A DNA stretch of 64,000 bases from Bacteroides sp. GTDB taxonomy: Bacteria > Bacteroidota > Bacteroidia > Bacteroidales > Bacteroidaceae. A program made the translations under genes and the position numbers. The stretch spans positions 140,516 to 204,515 of the forward strand of contig JAJQDI010000018.1 in NCBI GenBank assembly GCA_021202275.1, written 5' to 3'. Positions 41,617 through 52,058 of the stretch are shown piece by piece. Under the pieces are notes generated by a model. That model ran no database searches, had not been told where the DNA came from, and saw only the letters and a list, made by a program, of their open reading frames with translations. How positions within the stretch are numbered: the first letter of the stretch is position 1; every line of letters begins with the position of its first letter.

Positions 41617-42759
41617 TTACTTCTTCAATAATGAAATTATTTTTTTCATAATTTCCGTATTCTCCATAATTCCCCGGAACCGGTCCGAACAGGGACCATA
41701 GGCAAAAACCGGTACCATCACCGGAGAATGTCCTTTGGTAGTAAAACAGACTTCCAGTTCAGAAGAAGAAATATCTCCTCTGAGAATACTCATACCTCCG
41801 GTCTCATGATCGGCGGTCACGATCACCAGGGTCTCCCCATCCTTATCGGCAAATTTCAATGCTTCGGCAATGGCCTGGTCAAAGTCCAGGGTTTCGGTGA
41901 TCACTGTTTCCAGGTCATTGGCATGTCCACCCGTATCGATACAGGCGCCTTCTACCATCAGGAAAAAACCTTCCGAAGGTTTGTTGCTCAGAAAGTCTAT
42001 CGCATACCGGGTGGTCACCGGCAGAAAATCCGGCCGGCCATCTTTGATCAGTTTCGGTACTCCCGCAGGAGTTACATAGGCAATCCGGTCAGACTGGTGG
42101 TGCTGCGGTACAGCATGATAGTCGTGCAACACCGTGAAACCTGCCTGAGGAAGTATTTCGGTATATTCCGGAAAAACCTTCTCAAAGGTCTCCACAGATC
42201 CACCCGCCACAAAAGACAAGGAACCATCCGGCAGATCACGCAAGATCTCTCCGGCCATACTCCGTTGCGGTTGATGAGCAAAAAAAGCGGCAGGAGTAGC
42301 ACCGAAGATATGATCTGTAGTCACCACTCCGGAGACGATCCGCAGCGGAGCCAGTATCTCCGGAATATTGGCGATGCGATTGGTATCGGGATCTACCCCG
42401 ATCGCACCGTTGTAGGTCTTCTTCCCGGTCGCGTAGGCAGTACCCGATGCCGCGGAATCGGTAGTAAACCGATCGGAAGACTGGGTACGTACCATCCCCA
42501 GGGTAGGGATCTGTGTCACTGTCAACTCGTTGTCATGAGTAAACATCGTGGCGGCCAGCTGGTTGATACCCATGCCGTCACCAATCATCAGAATGATATT
42601 CTTTACCGGTTTCTGTACACCATCTACTTCACCCGCGGGCCGATAGATCTCATGCCGGAGTTCGTTTCTGTACGTGGAGATGACTCCTTGTTGCGCATTC
42701 AAAGAGATAAATGACAACAAGGCAATGCAGATACTAAAAAAGAGTTTGGGGGTTTTCAT
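41617..42759 (-). CDS. Alkaline phosphatase
   Basis: NIILMIGDGMGINQLAA; TDSAASGTAYATGKKTYNGAIG; TADHETGG. Confidence 0.95.
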   Translation of the reverse strand: MKTPKLFFSICIALLSFISLNAQQGVISTYRNELRHEIYRPAGEVDGVQKPVKNIILMIGDGMGINQLAATMFTHDNELTVTQIPTLGMVRTQSSDRFTTDSAASGTAYATGKKTYNGAIGVDPDTNRIANIPEILAPLRIVSGVVTTDHIFGATPAAFFAHQPQRSMAGEILRDLPDGSLSFVAGGSVETFEKVFPEYTEILPQAGFTVLHDYHAVPQHHQSDRIAYVTPAGVPKLIKDGRPDFLPVTTRYAIDFLSNKPSEGFFLMVEGACIDTGGHANDLETVITETLDFDQAIAEALKFADKDGETLVIVTADHETGGMSILRGDISSSELEVCFTTKGHSPVMVPVFAYGPCSDRFRGIMENTEIMKKIISLLKK

Positions 42760-43131
42760 AAAACAGTTTTTAGTTTTTAATTCGTATGATTTTTATATAA
42801 GTTTACTTATCATTAATCATGTACCCCCCAAATGTGTATGCCTGACAAAAGGCGCTCCTTCCCGTCAGAATCTCTATCGAAAAAGACATCGGCTCAGCCC
42901 CGGATACCAATCACCTGTGGCATCTTTATACCCGGTTAAAAACCGGGAGTGAAAATAATCATTTACTTCGTAACCACGAAGAAATGCTGCATCTTTTTTA
43001 TACCTCAACTTCTTTTTCCATACACAATACTCACAGATTCCAATGGATAAGGTATAGATCGGTTAGGCTGATCACCCCGTCAAACAGTCTGAGTGACACT
43101 TTTTCTGCTTCAGTGGTGTGTAAAACAAACA

Positions 43132-43154
43132 GCCCTGCTTCCGGGAAGCAGGGC
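43132..43154 (-). terminator. Terminator hairpin of ROK kinase gene
   Basis: GCCCTGCTTCC/GGAAGCAGGGC perfect stem just 3' of the minus-strand CDS. Confidence 0.7.
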
Positions 43155-43182
43155 CGCATGGTATCTTATAAGAAATCCCGTA

Positions 43183-44157
43183 TCAATCCCGGAGCTCCCA
43201 GGCAAGTGCACTGGCACCCAGTACCGCCGCATCCGAGTCTTTGAGTTCGGATACCAGCAATTTGGCTTTCCCTTTGAACACCTGCAGTACATTGGAATCG
43301 ATAGATTCCTGTATCGGTTTCATGATCAGATCACCGGACTTGGCCAGGCCACCGAAAAACACAATAGCCTCCGGACTGGAGAAAGCGATGAAGTCGGCCA
43401 ATGCCTCTCCCAACAATTCACCCGTAAATTTGAAGATCTCAGCAGCCAGTTCATCTCCCTGAATGGCCGCATCAAATACATCCTTGGAAGTGATACTTTC
43501 CGCCGGGATATTGCGCAGCAAACTCTGGTCGGTACGCGCAGCCAGCAATTCACGTGCCGTACGTGCCACACCGGTAGCCGAGCAATAAGTTTCCAGACAA
43601 CCGTGACGGCCACAACCGCAAAGGCGTCCATTCTGACGACGCATGATCACGTGTCCCAACTCACCGGCAAAACCATCGTGCCCATATACCACCTGCCCAT
43701 TGATCACGATACCGCTACCGACACCCGTACCCAGCGTAATCATGATAAAGTCTTTCATCCCCCGGGCAGCACCATATGTCATTTCACCTACAGCGGCAGC
43801 ATTGGCATCGTTGGTCAGAGCAGTAGGAATGCCCAGACGCTCTTCAAACAAAGCAGCCAGAGGCACCATCCCTTTCCAGGGAAGATTGGGAGCAAATTCT
43901 ATCGTTCCGGAATAATAGTTTCCATTGGGTGCACCAATACCGATCCCTTTGATCTTCTCCACACCCCCCTGAGCCAGGATCAGAGGAAGAAGATTTTTAC
44001 AAACCTCATCCACATAATTCTCCACTTCGGTATAGGACTGCGTTTTTACGGCTCCGCTCGCCAGGATCGAACCACGCGCGTCGACAATGCCAAAAACGGT
44101 ATTTGTACCGCCTACGTCAATACCGACCACGTACTGTTTCTCCACATTTGAATTCAT
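43183..44157 (-). CDS. ROK-family sugar kinase (glucokinase-like)
   Basis: VVGIDVGGTNTVFGIVDARG; FIMITLGTGVGSGIVINGQ; ELGHVIMRRQNGRLCGCGRHGCLETYCSATG. Confidence 0.96.
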   Translation of the reverse strand: MNSNVEKQYVVGIDVGGTNTVFGIVDARGSILASGAVKTQSYTEVENYVDEVCKNLLPLILAQGGVEKIKGIGIGAPNGNYYSGTIEFAPNLPWKGMVPLAALFEERLGIPTALTNDANAAAVGEMTYGAARGMKDFIMITLGTGVGSGIVINGQVVYGHDGFAGELGHVIMRRQNGRLCGCGRHGCLETYCSATGVARTARELLAARTDQSLLRNIPAESITSKDVFDAAIQGDELAAEIFKFTGELLGEALADFIAFSSPEAIVFFGGLAKSGDLIMKPIQESIDSNVLQVFKGKAKLLVSELKDSDAAVLGASALAWELRD

Positions 44158-44331
44158 GATATTCTGTTTAAAGGGTTAGTTATTATTTTTTAATGCACAC
44201 AAATAACGCAAAGAAGATCGACTCTTCAAAATGTTTTTTTTAAAAAAGTTCAGGCATCTTGCAACTTTTCGTACCTTGCGTGCGTCTAATAGTCAAAATG
44301 AGTAGAAATATGCAATTAAACCTACTACGGA

Positions 44332-45048
44332 GTGATACATTTAGAAGATATTAACAAGACTTACTACAACGGAGCACCGCTACATGTACTGAAAGGGATC
44401 AACCTGGATATTGAAAAAGGAGAATTTGTATCTATCATGGGAGCATCGGGCTCCGGAAAATCCACCTTACTTAATATATTAGGAATACTTGACAACTACG
44501 ATACGGGCAATTACTACCTCAATGACGTACTGATCAGGGACCTGAGTGAGACCAAAGCGGCCAGTTACCGCAACCGCATGATCGGGTTCATCTTCCAGTC
44601 GTTCAACCTGATCTCCTTTAAAGACGCGATGGAGAATGTGGCTCTTCCGCTGTTCTATCAGGGGGTCAGCCGGAAGAAGCGCAACAAACTGGCCATGGAA
44701 TACCTGGACCGGCTGGGTCTGAAAGACTGGGCCCACCACATGCCCAACGAGATGAGCGGCGGACAGAAGCAGCGCGTAGCCATTGCCCGGGCACTGATCA
44801 CACAACCCCAGATCATTCTGGCCGACGAACCCACCGGAGCACTAGACAGCAAGACCTCGGTAGAAGTGATGGATATCCTGAAAGAACTTCACAACGACGG
44901 GATGACCCTGATCGTAGTAACCCACGAAAGTGGAGTGGCCAATCAGACCAACAAGATCATACATATCAAAGATGGGATCATCGAACGGATCGAAGAGAAC
45001 CACGACCACGACGCGTCGCCTTTCGGCAAAGACGGGTTCATGAAATAA
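44332..45048 (+). CDS. ABC transporter ATP-binding protein (MacB/LolD type), GTG start
   Basis: GASGSGKSTLLNILG Walker A, MSGGQKQRVAIARAL signature, IILADEPTGALD. Confidence 0.95.
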   Translation: MIHLEDINKTYYNGAPLHVLKGINLDIEKGEFVSIMGASGSGKSTLLNILGILDNYDTGNYYLNDVLIRDLSETKAASYRNRMIGFIFQSFNLISFKDAMENVALPLFYQGVSRKKRNKLAMEYLDRLGLKDWAHHMPNEMSGGQKQRVAIARALITQPQIILADEPTGALDSKTSVEVMDILKELHNDGMTLIVVTHESGVANQTNKIIHIKDGIIERIEENHDHDASPFGKDGFMK

Positions 45049-45105
45049 TTTCCCAGTACAAACAAGCGCCATACCGGATGGTATGCACATCTTATATTAC
45101 TACCT

Positions 45106-46359
45106 ATGATTGACATTTGGCAAGAAATCTACGGAACCATCAAACGGAACAAACTACGTACGTTCCTCACGGGGTTTGCCGTAGCCTGGGGCATATTTAT
45201 GCTGATCGTACTCCTCGGATCGGGCAACGGACTGATCCACGCCATGGAGGAGTCTGCTTCACAAAGGGCTATGAACTCCATCAAGATATTTCCCGGACGT
45301 ACCAGTAAGTCCTACGACGGACTGAAAGAGGGACGATGGATCCAACTCGACAACAACTCCCTGGCACTGACCAACCGTAACTTCACAGACCATGTGATCG
45401 ACGCCGGAGCCACCGTCAGACAAGGAAGTGTATATGTTAGCTACGGACCGGAATATGTGAGTCTTACCTTGTATGGTGTATATCCCAACTATACGGAAGT
45501 GGAAACCATCAAATCTACCGCCGGACGGTTTATCAACCAGATAGACATCCTGGACCGCAGAAAGATCATCGTCTTGCACGAAAAAACCGCGGAGATCCTG
45601 TTCAAAGACGAAGATCCCATCGGCAAGTTCGTGATTGCCGGAAAGACTGCTTATCAGGTGGTAGGACTCTTCAATGATCCGGGCGACCGGGATTCCCGGG
45701 AAGCCTATATGCCCTTCAGCACCCTGCAGATCATTTACAACAAGGGAAACAAACTCAACAACATCACCATGACCACCAAAGGCCTGGAGACACTGGAAAG
45801 TAATGCCGCGTTCGAAAAAAAATACCGTAGGGTCCTGGGTAGCTACCACCGTTTCGATGCCGAAGACCACAGTGCCATCTGGATCTGGAACCGCCTCTCC
45901 AATTACATGCAACAGCAGAACGGTATGAATATTCTCCGGACCGGGATATGGGTCATCGGGATCTTCACCCTGCTCAGTGGCATTGTGGGTGTAAGTAACA
46001 TCATGCTCATCACCGTGAAAGAACGGACGCAGGAATTCGGTATCCGCAAAGCGATCGGGGCAAAACCATCCTCCATACTCTGGCTGATCATCGTCGAGAG
46101 CGTGACCATTACCACCCTTTTCGGATACATCGGTATGGTAGCAGGAATTGCCGTTACCGAATGGATGGACAAGGTAGCGGGAGCCAAAACCATCGATACC
46201 GGTGCGTGGTCCGAGACAGTCTTTCTGAATCCGACCGTAGATATAGGGATTGCCATTCAGGCCACTTTAACATTGGTCATCGCGGGCACACTGGCCGGAC
46301 TTTTCCCCGCCCGGAAAGCGGTCAGGATACGCCCCATTGAAGCACTCAGAGCAGATTAA
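45106..46359 (+). CDS. MacB-like FtsX-family ABC permease
   Basis: MIDIWQEIYGTIKRNKLRTFLTGFAVAWGIFMLIVLLG; GVSNIMLITVKERTQEFGIRKAIGAKP. Confidence 0.94.
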   Translation: MIDIWQEIYGTIKRNKLRTFLTGFAVAWGIFMLIVLLGSGNGLIHAMEESASQRAMNSIKIFPGRTSKSYDGLKEGRWIQLDNNSLALTNRNFTDHVIDAGATVRQGSVYVSYGPEYVSLTLYGVYPNYTEVETIKSTAGRFINQIDILDRRKIIVLHEKTAEILFKDEDPIGKFVIAGKTAYQVVGLFNDPGDRDSREAYMPFSTLQIIYNKGNKLNNITMTTKGLETLESNAAFEKKYRRVLGSYHRFDAEDHSAIWIWNRLSNYMQQQNGMNILRTGIWVIGIFTLLSGIVGVSNIMLITVKERTQEFGIRKAIGAKPSSILWLIIVESVTITTLFGYIGMVAGIAVTEWMDKVAGAKTIDTGAWSETVFLNPTVDIGIAIQATLTLVIAGTLAGLFPARKAVRIRPIEALRAD

Positions 46360-46454
46360 CGCATGAAACGAGCCCGATAAGATCCGTCGCCGGAGGCGAT
46401 GTGCACAAACAGGGAGTTCCATATGACCTTCGTGTCAAAAATAAAATTGTACAT

Positions 46455-47693
46455 ATGAAAATGGATATTGATACATGGGAAGAGATCCTCATCACCATCA
46501 CAAGAAACAAGACCCGAAGTCTGCTTACCGCTTTCGGGGTATTCTGGGGGATCTTTATGCTGGTTGCCCTCATCGGTGGCAGCCAGGGGATGCAGGATCT
46601 GATGAAATCCAATTTTGACGGTTTTGCCAGTAATTCCTGTTTCGTATGGCCGCAACGAACGGGAGAAGCCTACAAAGGATTCCGGAAAGGACGCTGGTGG
46701 AGTCTGGAAAATGCGGATGTAGAATGATTGAAACGGGATGTGAAAGACATAGACATCATCACTCCCACACTGAGTCAATGGGGCTCAACAGCTGTTTTCG
46801 GAGAAAAAACCAGCAGCTGTGTGGTCAAAGGGCTACACCCGGAATACAACGCTATCGAAACACATACCATAGGATACGGACGTTTTATCAATAAGGTAGA
46901 TGTGATGGAAAGCCGCAAGGTATGTACCATCGGTAAACGCGTCTACGAAGAACTGTTCCAGGTTGGAGAAGATCCCTGTGGAAGCTACATCCGTGTAGAC
47001 GGGATCTACTACCAGGTGATAGGAGTAAATACCGCCGAAGGAAATATGTCTATCAACGGACAAGCCTCAGAAGCCATCTCCATCCCATTCACCACCATGC
47101 AACGCACCTACCCCTGGCGGGAAATCGATATGTTATGTATCACTGCCAGACCGGGCGTAAGAGTAACGGAGTTGCAGGAGAGCATCGAACAAGTACTGAA
47201 ACCGCCCCACTACATCCACCCCGATGATAAGGAAGCGGTCATGTTCTTCAATGCCGAAGCCATGTTCTCGATGGTAGACAACCTCTTCAATGGTATCCGG
47301 ATCTTGAGTTGGATGGTAGGTATAGGAACGCTGCTTGCCGGGGCCATCGGTGTAAGTAATATCATGATGGTGACAGTAAAAGAACGTACTACGGAAATCG
47401 GTATCCGAAGAGCCATCGGAGCACGTCCGCGGGATATCCTGCAACAGATCCTCTCGGAAAGTATGGTGCTCACCTCCATCGCCGGAATGGCCGGGATCAC
47501 CTTCGCCGTATGCATCCTGGAACTTATGGAATCCGCCACACACTCCCCGGGAAATGAGCCCAGGTTCCAGATCACGTTCTGGCTGGCCATAGGTACCTGC
47601 GCCGTATTGATCACATTGGGGATGCTGGCCGGACTGGCTCCTGCCTATCGGGCCATGGCCATCAAACCGATCGAAGCCATCCGCGACGAATAG
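46455..47693 (+). pseudogene. Second MacB-like FtsX-family ABC permease, interrupted by in-frame TGA at 46725-46727
   Basis: MKMDIDTWEEILITITRNKTRSLLTAFGVFWGIFMLVALIGG ... NADVE*LKRDVKDIDIITPTLSQWG ... GVSNIMMVTVKERTTEIGIRRAIGARP; both halves in the same frame. Confidence 0.88.
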
Positions 47694-47759
47694 GACCCGA
47701 TTATTCTTTCAGAACTCTATAAAAACATTCAGATAAATAAATCATAAAATATATACAAG

Positions 47760-48857
47760 ATGAAAAAGTATCTCAAAATCGGACTATTGGTACTTATTGC
47801 CATTATTTTCCTCGGAACGTTCGTATTCCTCTTCAACAAATCCAAACCCAAGGTGATCGAATACGAGACCTTCACTCCGGAAATAGCGGATCTGGAAAAG
47901 ACTACCGTGGCTACCGGAAAAGTAGAACCACGCGACGAGATCCTGATCAAGCCTCAGATCTCAGGAATTATCGATAAGGTATACAAAGAAGCGGGGCAAA
48001 CCGTGAAAAAAGACGAAGTGATCGCCCGCGTAAAGGTAATCCCCGAATTAGGGGAGCTCAACAGGGCCGAAAGCCGGGTGCGCCTGGCAGAGATCAATGC
48101 CGCTCAGGCCGAAACAGACTTTGCCCGTATCAAGAAGTTATACGAGAGTCAGCTGGTCAGCCGGGAAGAATATGAAAAGAATGAAGTCAGCCTGCAACAG
48201 GCGATCGAAGAGCGCGTGGCAGCCAAAGACGCTTTAGACATCATCAAAGAGGGTATTACCCAGAAAAGCGCTTCGTACAGCAACACGATGATACGCTCCA
48301 CCATAGACGGACTGATCCTGGATGTACCGATCAAAGAGGGTAACTCCGTGATCATGAGTAATACATTCAACGACGGGACCACCATTGCCAATGTGGCCAA
48401 TATGAACGATCTGATCTTCAGAGGGAACATCGACGAGACAGAGGTGGGCCGCATCCACGAAGGAATGCCTATCAAACTCACCATCGGCGCTTTGCAGAAC
48501 TATACGTTTGATGCCATGCTGGAATACATATCTCCCAAAGGCGTAGAAGAGAACGGAGCCAACCAGTTCGAGATCAAAGCTGCCGTACATGTCCCGGACA
48601 CCGTGGTGATACGCTCCGGATATTCGGCCAATGCGGAGATCGTGCTGGCACGCGCGCCGCACGCGCTCGCCGTACCGGAAAGTGCACTGGAATTCAGTGG
48701 AGACAGCACGTTTGTGTGGATACTGACAGACAGTGTGGCACAACAGTTCGAACGCCGGCAGGTAGAGCTGGGTCTGAGCGATGGCATCCGTATAGAGATC
48801 AAAAAAGGTCTGGAAGCCAACCACAAAGTACGCGGACCGGAAAAAGGTAAGAAATAA
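47760..48857 (+). CDS. Efflux periplasmic adaptor subunit (MacA/HlyD family)
   Basis: ATGKVEPRDEILIKPQISGIIDKVYKEAGQTVKKDEVIARV. Confidence 0.94.
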   Translation: MKKYLKIGLLVLIAIIFLGTFVFLFNKSKPKVIEYETFTPEIADLEKTTVATGKVEPRDEILIKPQISGIIDKVYKEAGQTVKKDEVIARVKVIPELGELNRAESRVRLAEINAAQAETDFARIKKLYESQLVSREEYEKNEVSLQQAIEERVAAKDALDIIKEGITQKSASYSNTMIRSTIDGLILDVPIKEGNSVIMSNTFNDGTTIANVANMNDLIFRGNIDETEVGRIHEGMPIKLTIGALQNYTFDAMLEYISPKGVEENGANQFEIKAAVHVPDTVVIRSGYSANAEIVLARAPHALAVPESALEFSGDSTFVWILTDSVAQQFERRQVELGLSDGIRIEIKKGLEANHKVRGPEKGKK

Positions 48858-48878
48858 GAAACAACAAACCATGTACGT

Positions 48879-50198
48879 ATGAAAAAATACATCACATTTT
48901 CCATTTTGATAGTTGCCGGCACGCTCCTCACCTGCATACATGCACAGGAGGGATGGACACTGCGTCAATGTATCGAATACGCGATCGAACACAACATACA
49001 GATCAGACGGGCAGAGAATTCGGCGGAGCAAGACCGGATCAGCCTGAACACAGCCAAATGGTCACGACTGCCCAACCTCACCGCCAGCGCGTCCCAGGGA
49101 TGGAGCTGGGGACGCACCACCTCTCCGGTAGACAATACCTATACCAACACCAGCAGCGGAAGTTCGAACGGTAGCATCAATACCAACATTCCCCTGTTCA
49201 GCGGCTTCGAACTGCCCAATCAGAAAGCACTTGCCGAACTTACCCTGAAAGCGGCGCTGGCCGATCTGGAAAAGGCCAAAGAAGACCTCTCCATCAACGT
49301 GGCACACGCCTATCTGAAGGTACTTTTCACACAGGAAATATATACCATCCGGGAAGAGCAGATCTTAGTGAGCCAGGAACAATACAACCGGATGCAACAA
49401 CTGGCCGAAGTAGGCAAAGCATCTCCCGCCGAAGTGGCGGAAGCGGAGGCCCGGGTGGCACAGGACGAGGTGAGTGTGGTAGAGGCCCACAACAACTATC
49501 AGCTGGCACTGCTGGACCTGAGCCAACTCCTGGAACTCCCCACGCCGGAAGGTCTGAGACTGGCGGCCCCGGACACAGACGTGTCCGTGATGCTGACCCC
49601 GCCGGAAGAGATATATACCGAAGCACTGATGTTCAAACCGGACATCAAAGCGGCTATGTTCAGACTGGAAGGAAGCGAAAAGAACATACGCATCGCACAA
49701 AGCGGTTTCTATCCGCAACTCTCGTTCGGAGCCAGCCTCAGCACGGGATTCTATACGGTAGACGGAAAAGCGTATGAGAATTTCGGCGACCAGATCAGCA
49801 ACAACTTCAACAAACAGATCGGATTCAGCCTGAGCATTCCGTTGTTCAACCGGTTCGCCACACGCAACCGGGTACGCGCGGCCCGCCTGCAACAGGTGGA
49901 TCTGGCGTTGCAGTTAGACAATACCAAAAAGACCCTCTACAAAGAGATCCAGCAAGCCTGGTACAACGCGGTAGCCGCGGAAAGTACCTACAAGACCAGT
50001 GAGGTGGCCGTGGCAGCCAATGAAGAGGCATTCCGCCTGATGGGAGAGAAATTCGAGAACGGAAAAGCCACCTCCCTGGAATACAACGAATCCAAACTCA
50101 ACCTCACACAGGCACTCTCCGAACGGGTACAGGCCAAATACGATTTCCTGTTCTCCACCAAGATACTGGCATTTTATAAAGGAGAACCGATCGAATGA
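48879..50198 (+). CDS. TolC-family outer membrane efflux protein
   Basis: Signal peptide, WTLRQCIEYAIEHNIQIRRAENS, repeated coiled-coil, FNRFATRNRVRAARLQQVDL. Confidence 0.95.
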   Translation: MKKYITFSILIVAGTLLTCIHAQEGWTLRQCIEYAIEHNIQIRRAENSAEQDRISLNTAKWSRLPNLTASASQGWSWGRTTSPVDNTYTNTSSGSSNGSINTNIPLFSGFELPNQKALAELTLKAALADLEKAKEDLSINVAHAYLKVLFTQEIYTIREEQILVSQEQYNRMQQLAEVGKASPAEVAEAEARVAQDEVSVVEAHNNYQLALLDLSQLLELPTPEGLRLAAPDTDVSVMLTPPEEIYTEALMFKPDIKAAMFRLEGSEKNIRIAQSGFYPQLSFGASLSTGFYTVDGKAYENFGDQISNNFNKQIGFSLSIPLFNRFATRNRVRAARLQQVDLALQLDNTKKTLYKEIQQAWYNAVAAESTYKTSEVAVAANEEAFRLMGEKFENGKATSLEYNESKLNLTQALSERVQAKYDFLFSTKILAFYKGEPIE

Positions 50199-50286
50199 TC
50201 CCGGCAAGCGGAAGCAGTGTCGTATAAGCGACACAACAACCACCTACCCACCCTCCCTGAAACATAACGTTTATATATAACCCAGA

Positions 50287-50332
50287 ATATCCCTGCCGCT
50301 CTCGTCATCCCGACGAAAAGCGGCAGGGATAT
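50287..50332 (+). terminator. Terminator after TolC gene
   Basis: ATATCCCTGCCGCT...AGCGGCAGGGATAT stem. Confidence 0.8.
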
Positions 50333-50835
50333 TTCATAACCAATATTAACCTGATATCTTCACGAACAAGATATCACCACCTGTTCACAACCATCCGCCC
50401 CTTTCTCTCCGCTCATTTCGCGCGGTCAGCCCTGGAAAGTACAAGAAGAAATATCCGATACGGATCACGCAAGAGCCATGCCAAAGCCACAGATCAGTGA
50501 TAATCACAAAGAAAGAAACCATAAAGATTGTCCGGTACCGGATACAGTATTCTACAAGAACGGACAGGAATGTACACTTAAGAATAAGACCTTCTTTCCA
50601 ACGGACAGTCAACGCTGGTTAACGGACAGAAATCAACCCAAACAGAGTCACAAACATTCGGTGACACGCCTGGGACAGGCGTTAGGTCGCCTTCGGCCGG
50701 GCCTTGTAAACGCAGTGCAGATACAAAGCGACACAGAAATGATACGGTACACAAGGTAGTTTCAATCGTACGTCCGTAAATCGTAACTCTCCTTGCTTTG
50801 TTTGTTGAGCGTCCCCAAGAAATGAAGAGAAAAAG

Positions 50836-51936
50836 TTATTCAAACGACACTACCCCCTCAATCACCGCCGAAACCTCTTCATCGGTCATCACCGGAGACA
50901 CAGGAAGGCTCAGTTCTTCCCGGTGCAGTTGCTCTGTCAACGGCATACGGAGTCCACGGAACTCTTTCAACGCACCCTGACAGTGAGGAGGCTCAGGATC
51001 ATGCACAGCCGTTTCTATACCTTTCTCCCGGAGGAAGGCCTGTAGCATATCCCTGCGCGGACAAAACACCGGAAATACATGGAACACATGCTGCTCCCAT
51101 TCCGGCACCTGGGGAAGGGTAATGAAAGGCAGATCGATCTCATGGATATACCGACGGGCGATCTGCCGGCGACGGTCATTGTCGGCATCCAGCCGGTGCA
51201 GTTTCACGTTAAGCACAGCGGCCTGTATCTCCTCCAGGCGACTATCCAATCCTTTGTGAGGATGCAGATTACGGGCAGATACCCCATAATTGAGCATCGC
51301 ACGTATGGTTACCGCCAGCAATTCGTCTGATGTGGTCACAGCCCCTCCGTTGCCCAGTGCCCCTAAGTTGCGATCGGGCAGGAAACTGAAAGCCGCCGCA
51401 TCTCCCAGGCTGCCTACCCGTTTTCCCTGATACAGAGCGCCCTGCGCTTCTCCCGCGTCCTCTATCACCAACAGGCGGCGTGCAGTGACCCAACTGATCA
51501 CCGGCTCCATATCCATACACCGGCCAAAGCGGTGAGAGACCAGTACAGCACATGTGCGGGAAGTACATAAAGGATCTAAGCGATCTGCATCCAGGTTATA
51601 GGTCTGCGGAGAAGGTTCACACAACACCGGAACAAGTCCGGCACGCCACACCGCCAGCACCGTCGATATATGCGCGTTGGCCGGTACGATCACCTCATCG
51701 CCTTCCCGCACAATTTCCAGAGCCCGGTAGGCCATAAAAATAAGGGTCAGTGCATCGAAACCATTCGCAGTCCCCACACAATAAGAAGTACCGCAGTATG
51801 CGGCAAACGAATGTTCAAATTGTTTCACCTCCTCACCGGCAATATACTTTCCCGAAGCAACTACCCGGCTTACCGCAACCGACAGTTCCGGTTCATACGA
51901 AGCTGTCAGACGCTCTACGTCCAGAAATCTGATCAT
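50836..51936 (-). CDS. DegT/DnrJ/EryC1/StrS-family aminotransferase
   Basis: VASGKYIAGEEVKQFEHSFAAYCGTSYCVGTANGFDALTL; GDEVIVPANAHISTVLA; GLDSRLEEIQAAVL. Confidence 0.94.
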   Translation of the reverse strand: MIRFLDVERLTASYEPELSVAVSRVVASGKYIAGEEVKQFEHSFAAYCGTSYCVGTANGFDALTLIFMAYRALEIVREGDEVIVPANAHISTVLAVWRAGLVPVLCEPSPQTYNLDADRLDPLCTSRTCAVLVSHRFGRCMDMEPVISWVTARRLLVIEDAGEAQGALYQGKRVGSLGDAAAFSFLPDRNLGALGNGGAVTTSDELLAVTIRAMLNYGVSARNLHPHKGLDSRLEEIQAAVLNVKLHRLDADNDRRRQIARRYIHEIDLPFITLPQVPEWEQHVFHVFPVFCPRRDMLQAFLREKGIETAVHDPEPPHCQGALKEFRGLRMPLTEQLHREELSLPVSPVMTDEEVSAVIEGVVSFE

Positions 51937-52058
51937 ATATATAACTTATATAAAAAGAATAAGGCCTTTGAAACCCGGATGGATTTCAAAGGCCAAATAT
52001 AGAAATATTTATGGAGAAGAGAATCGTTCAGATTGTATATTTATCCTCTTTTTTATCT

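Noticed and set aside
46725-46727. TGA (also 63836) as recoded Trp or selenocysteine
   Set aside because: TGG is used for Trp throughout and TGA terminates other genes; no SECIS-like hairpin was evident after the codons. Simple nonsense mutation is the cheaper explanation.
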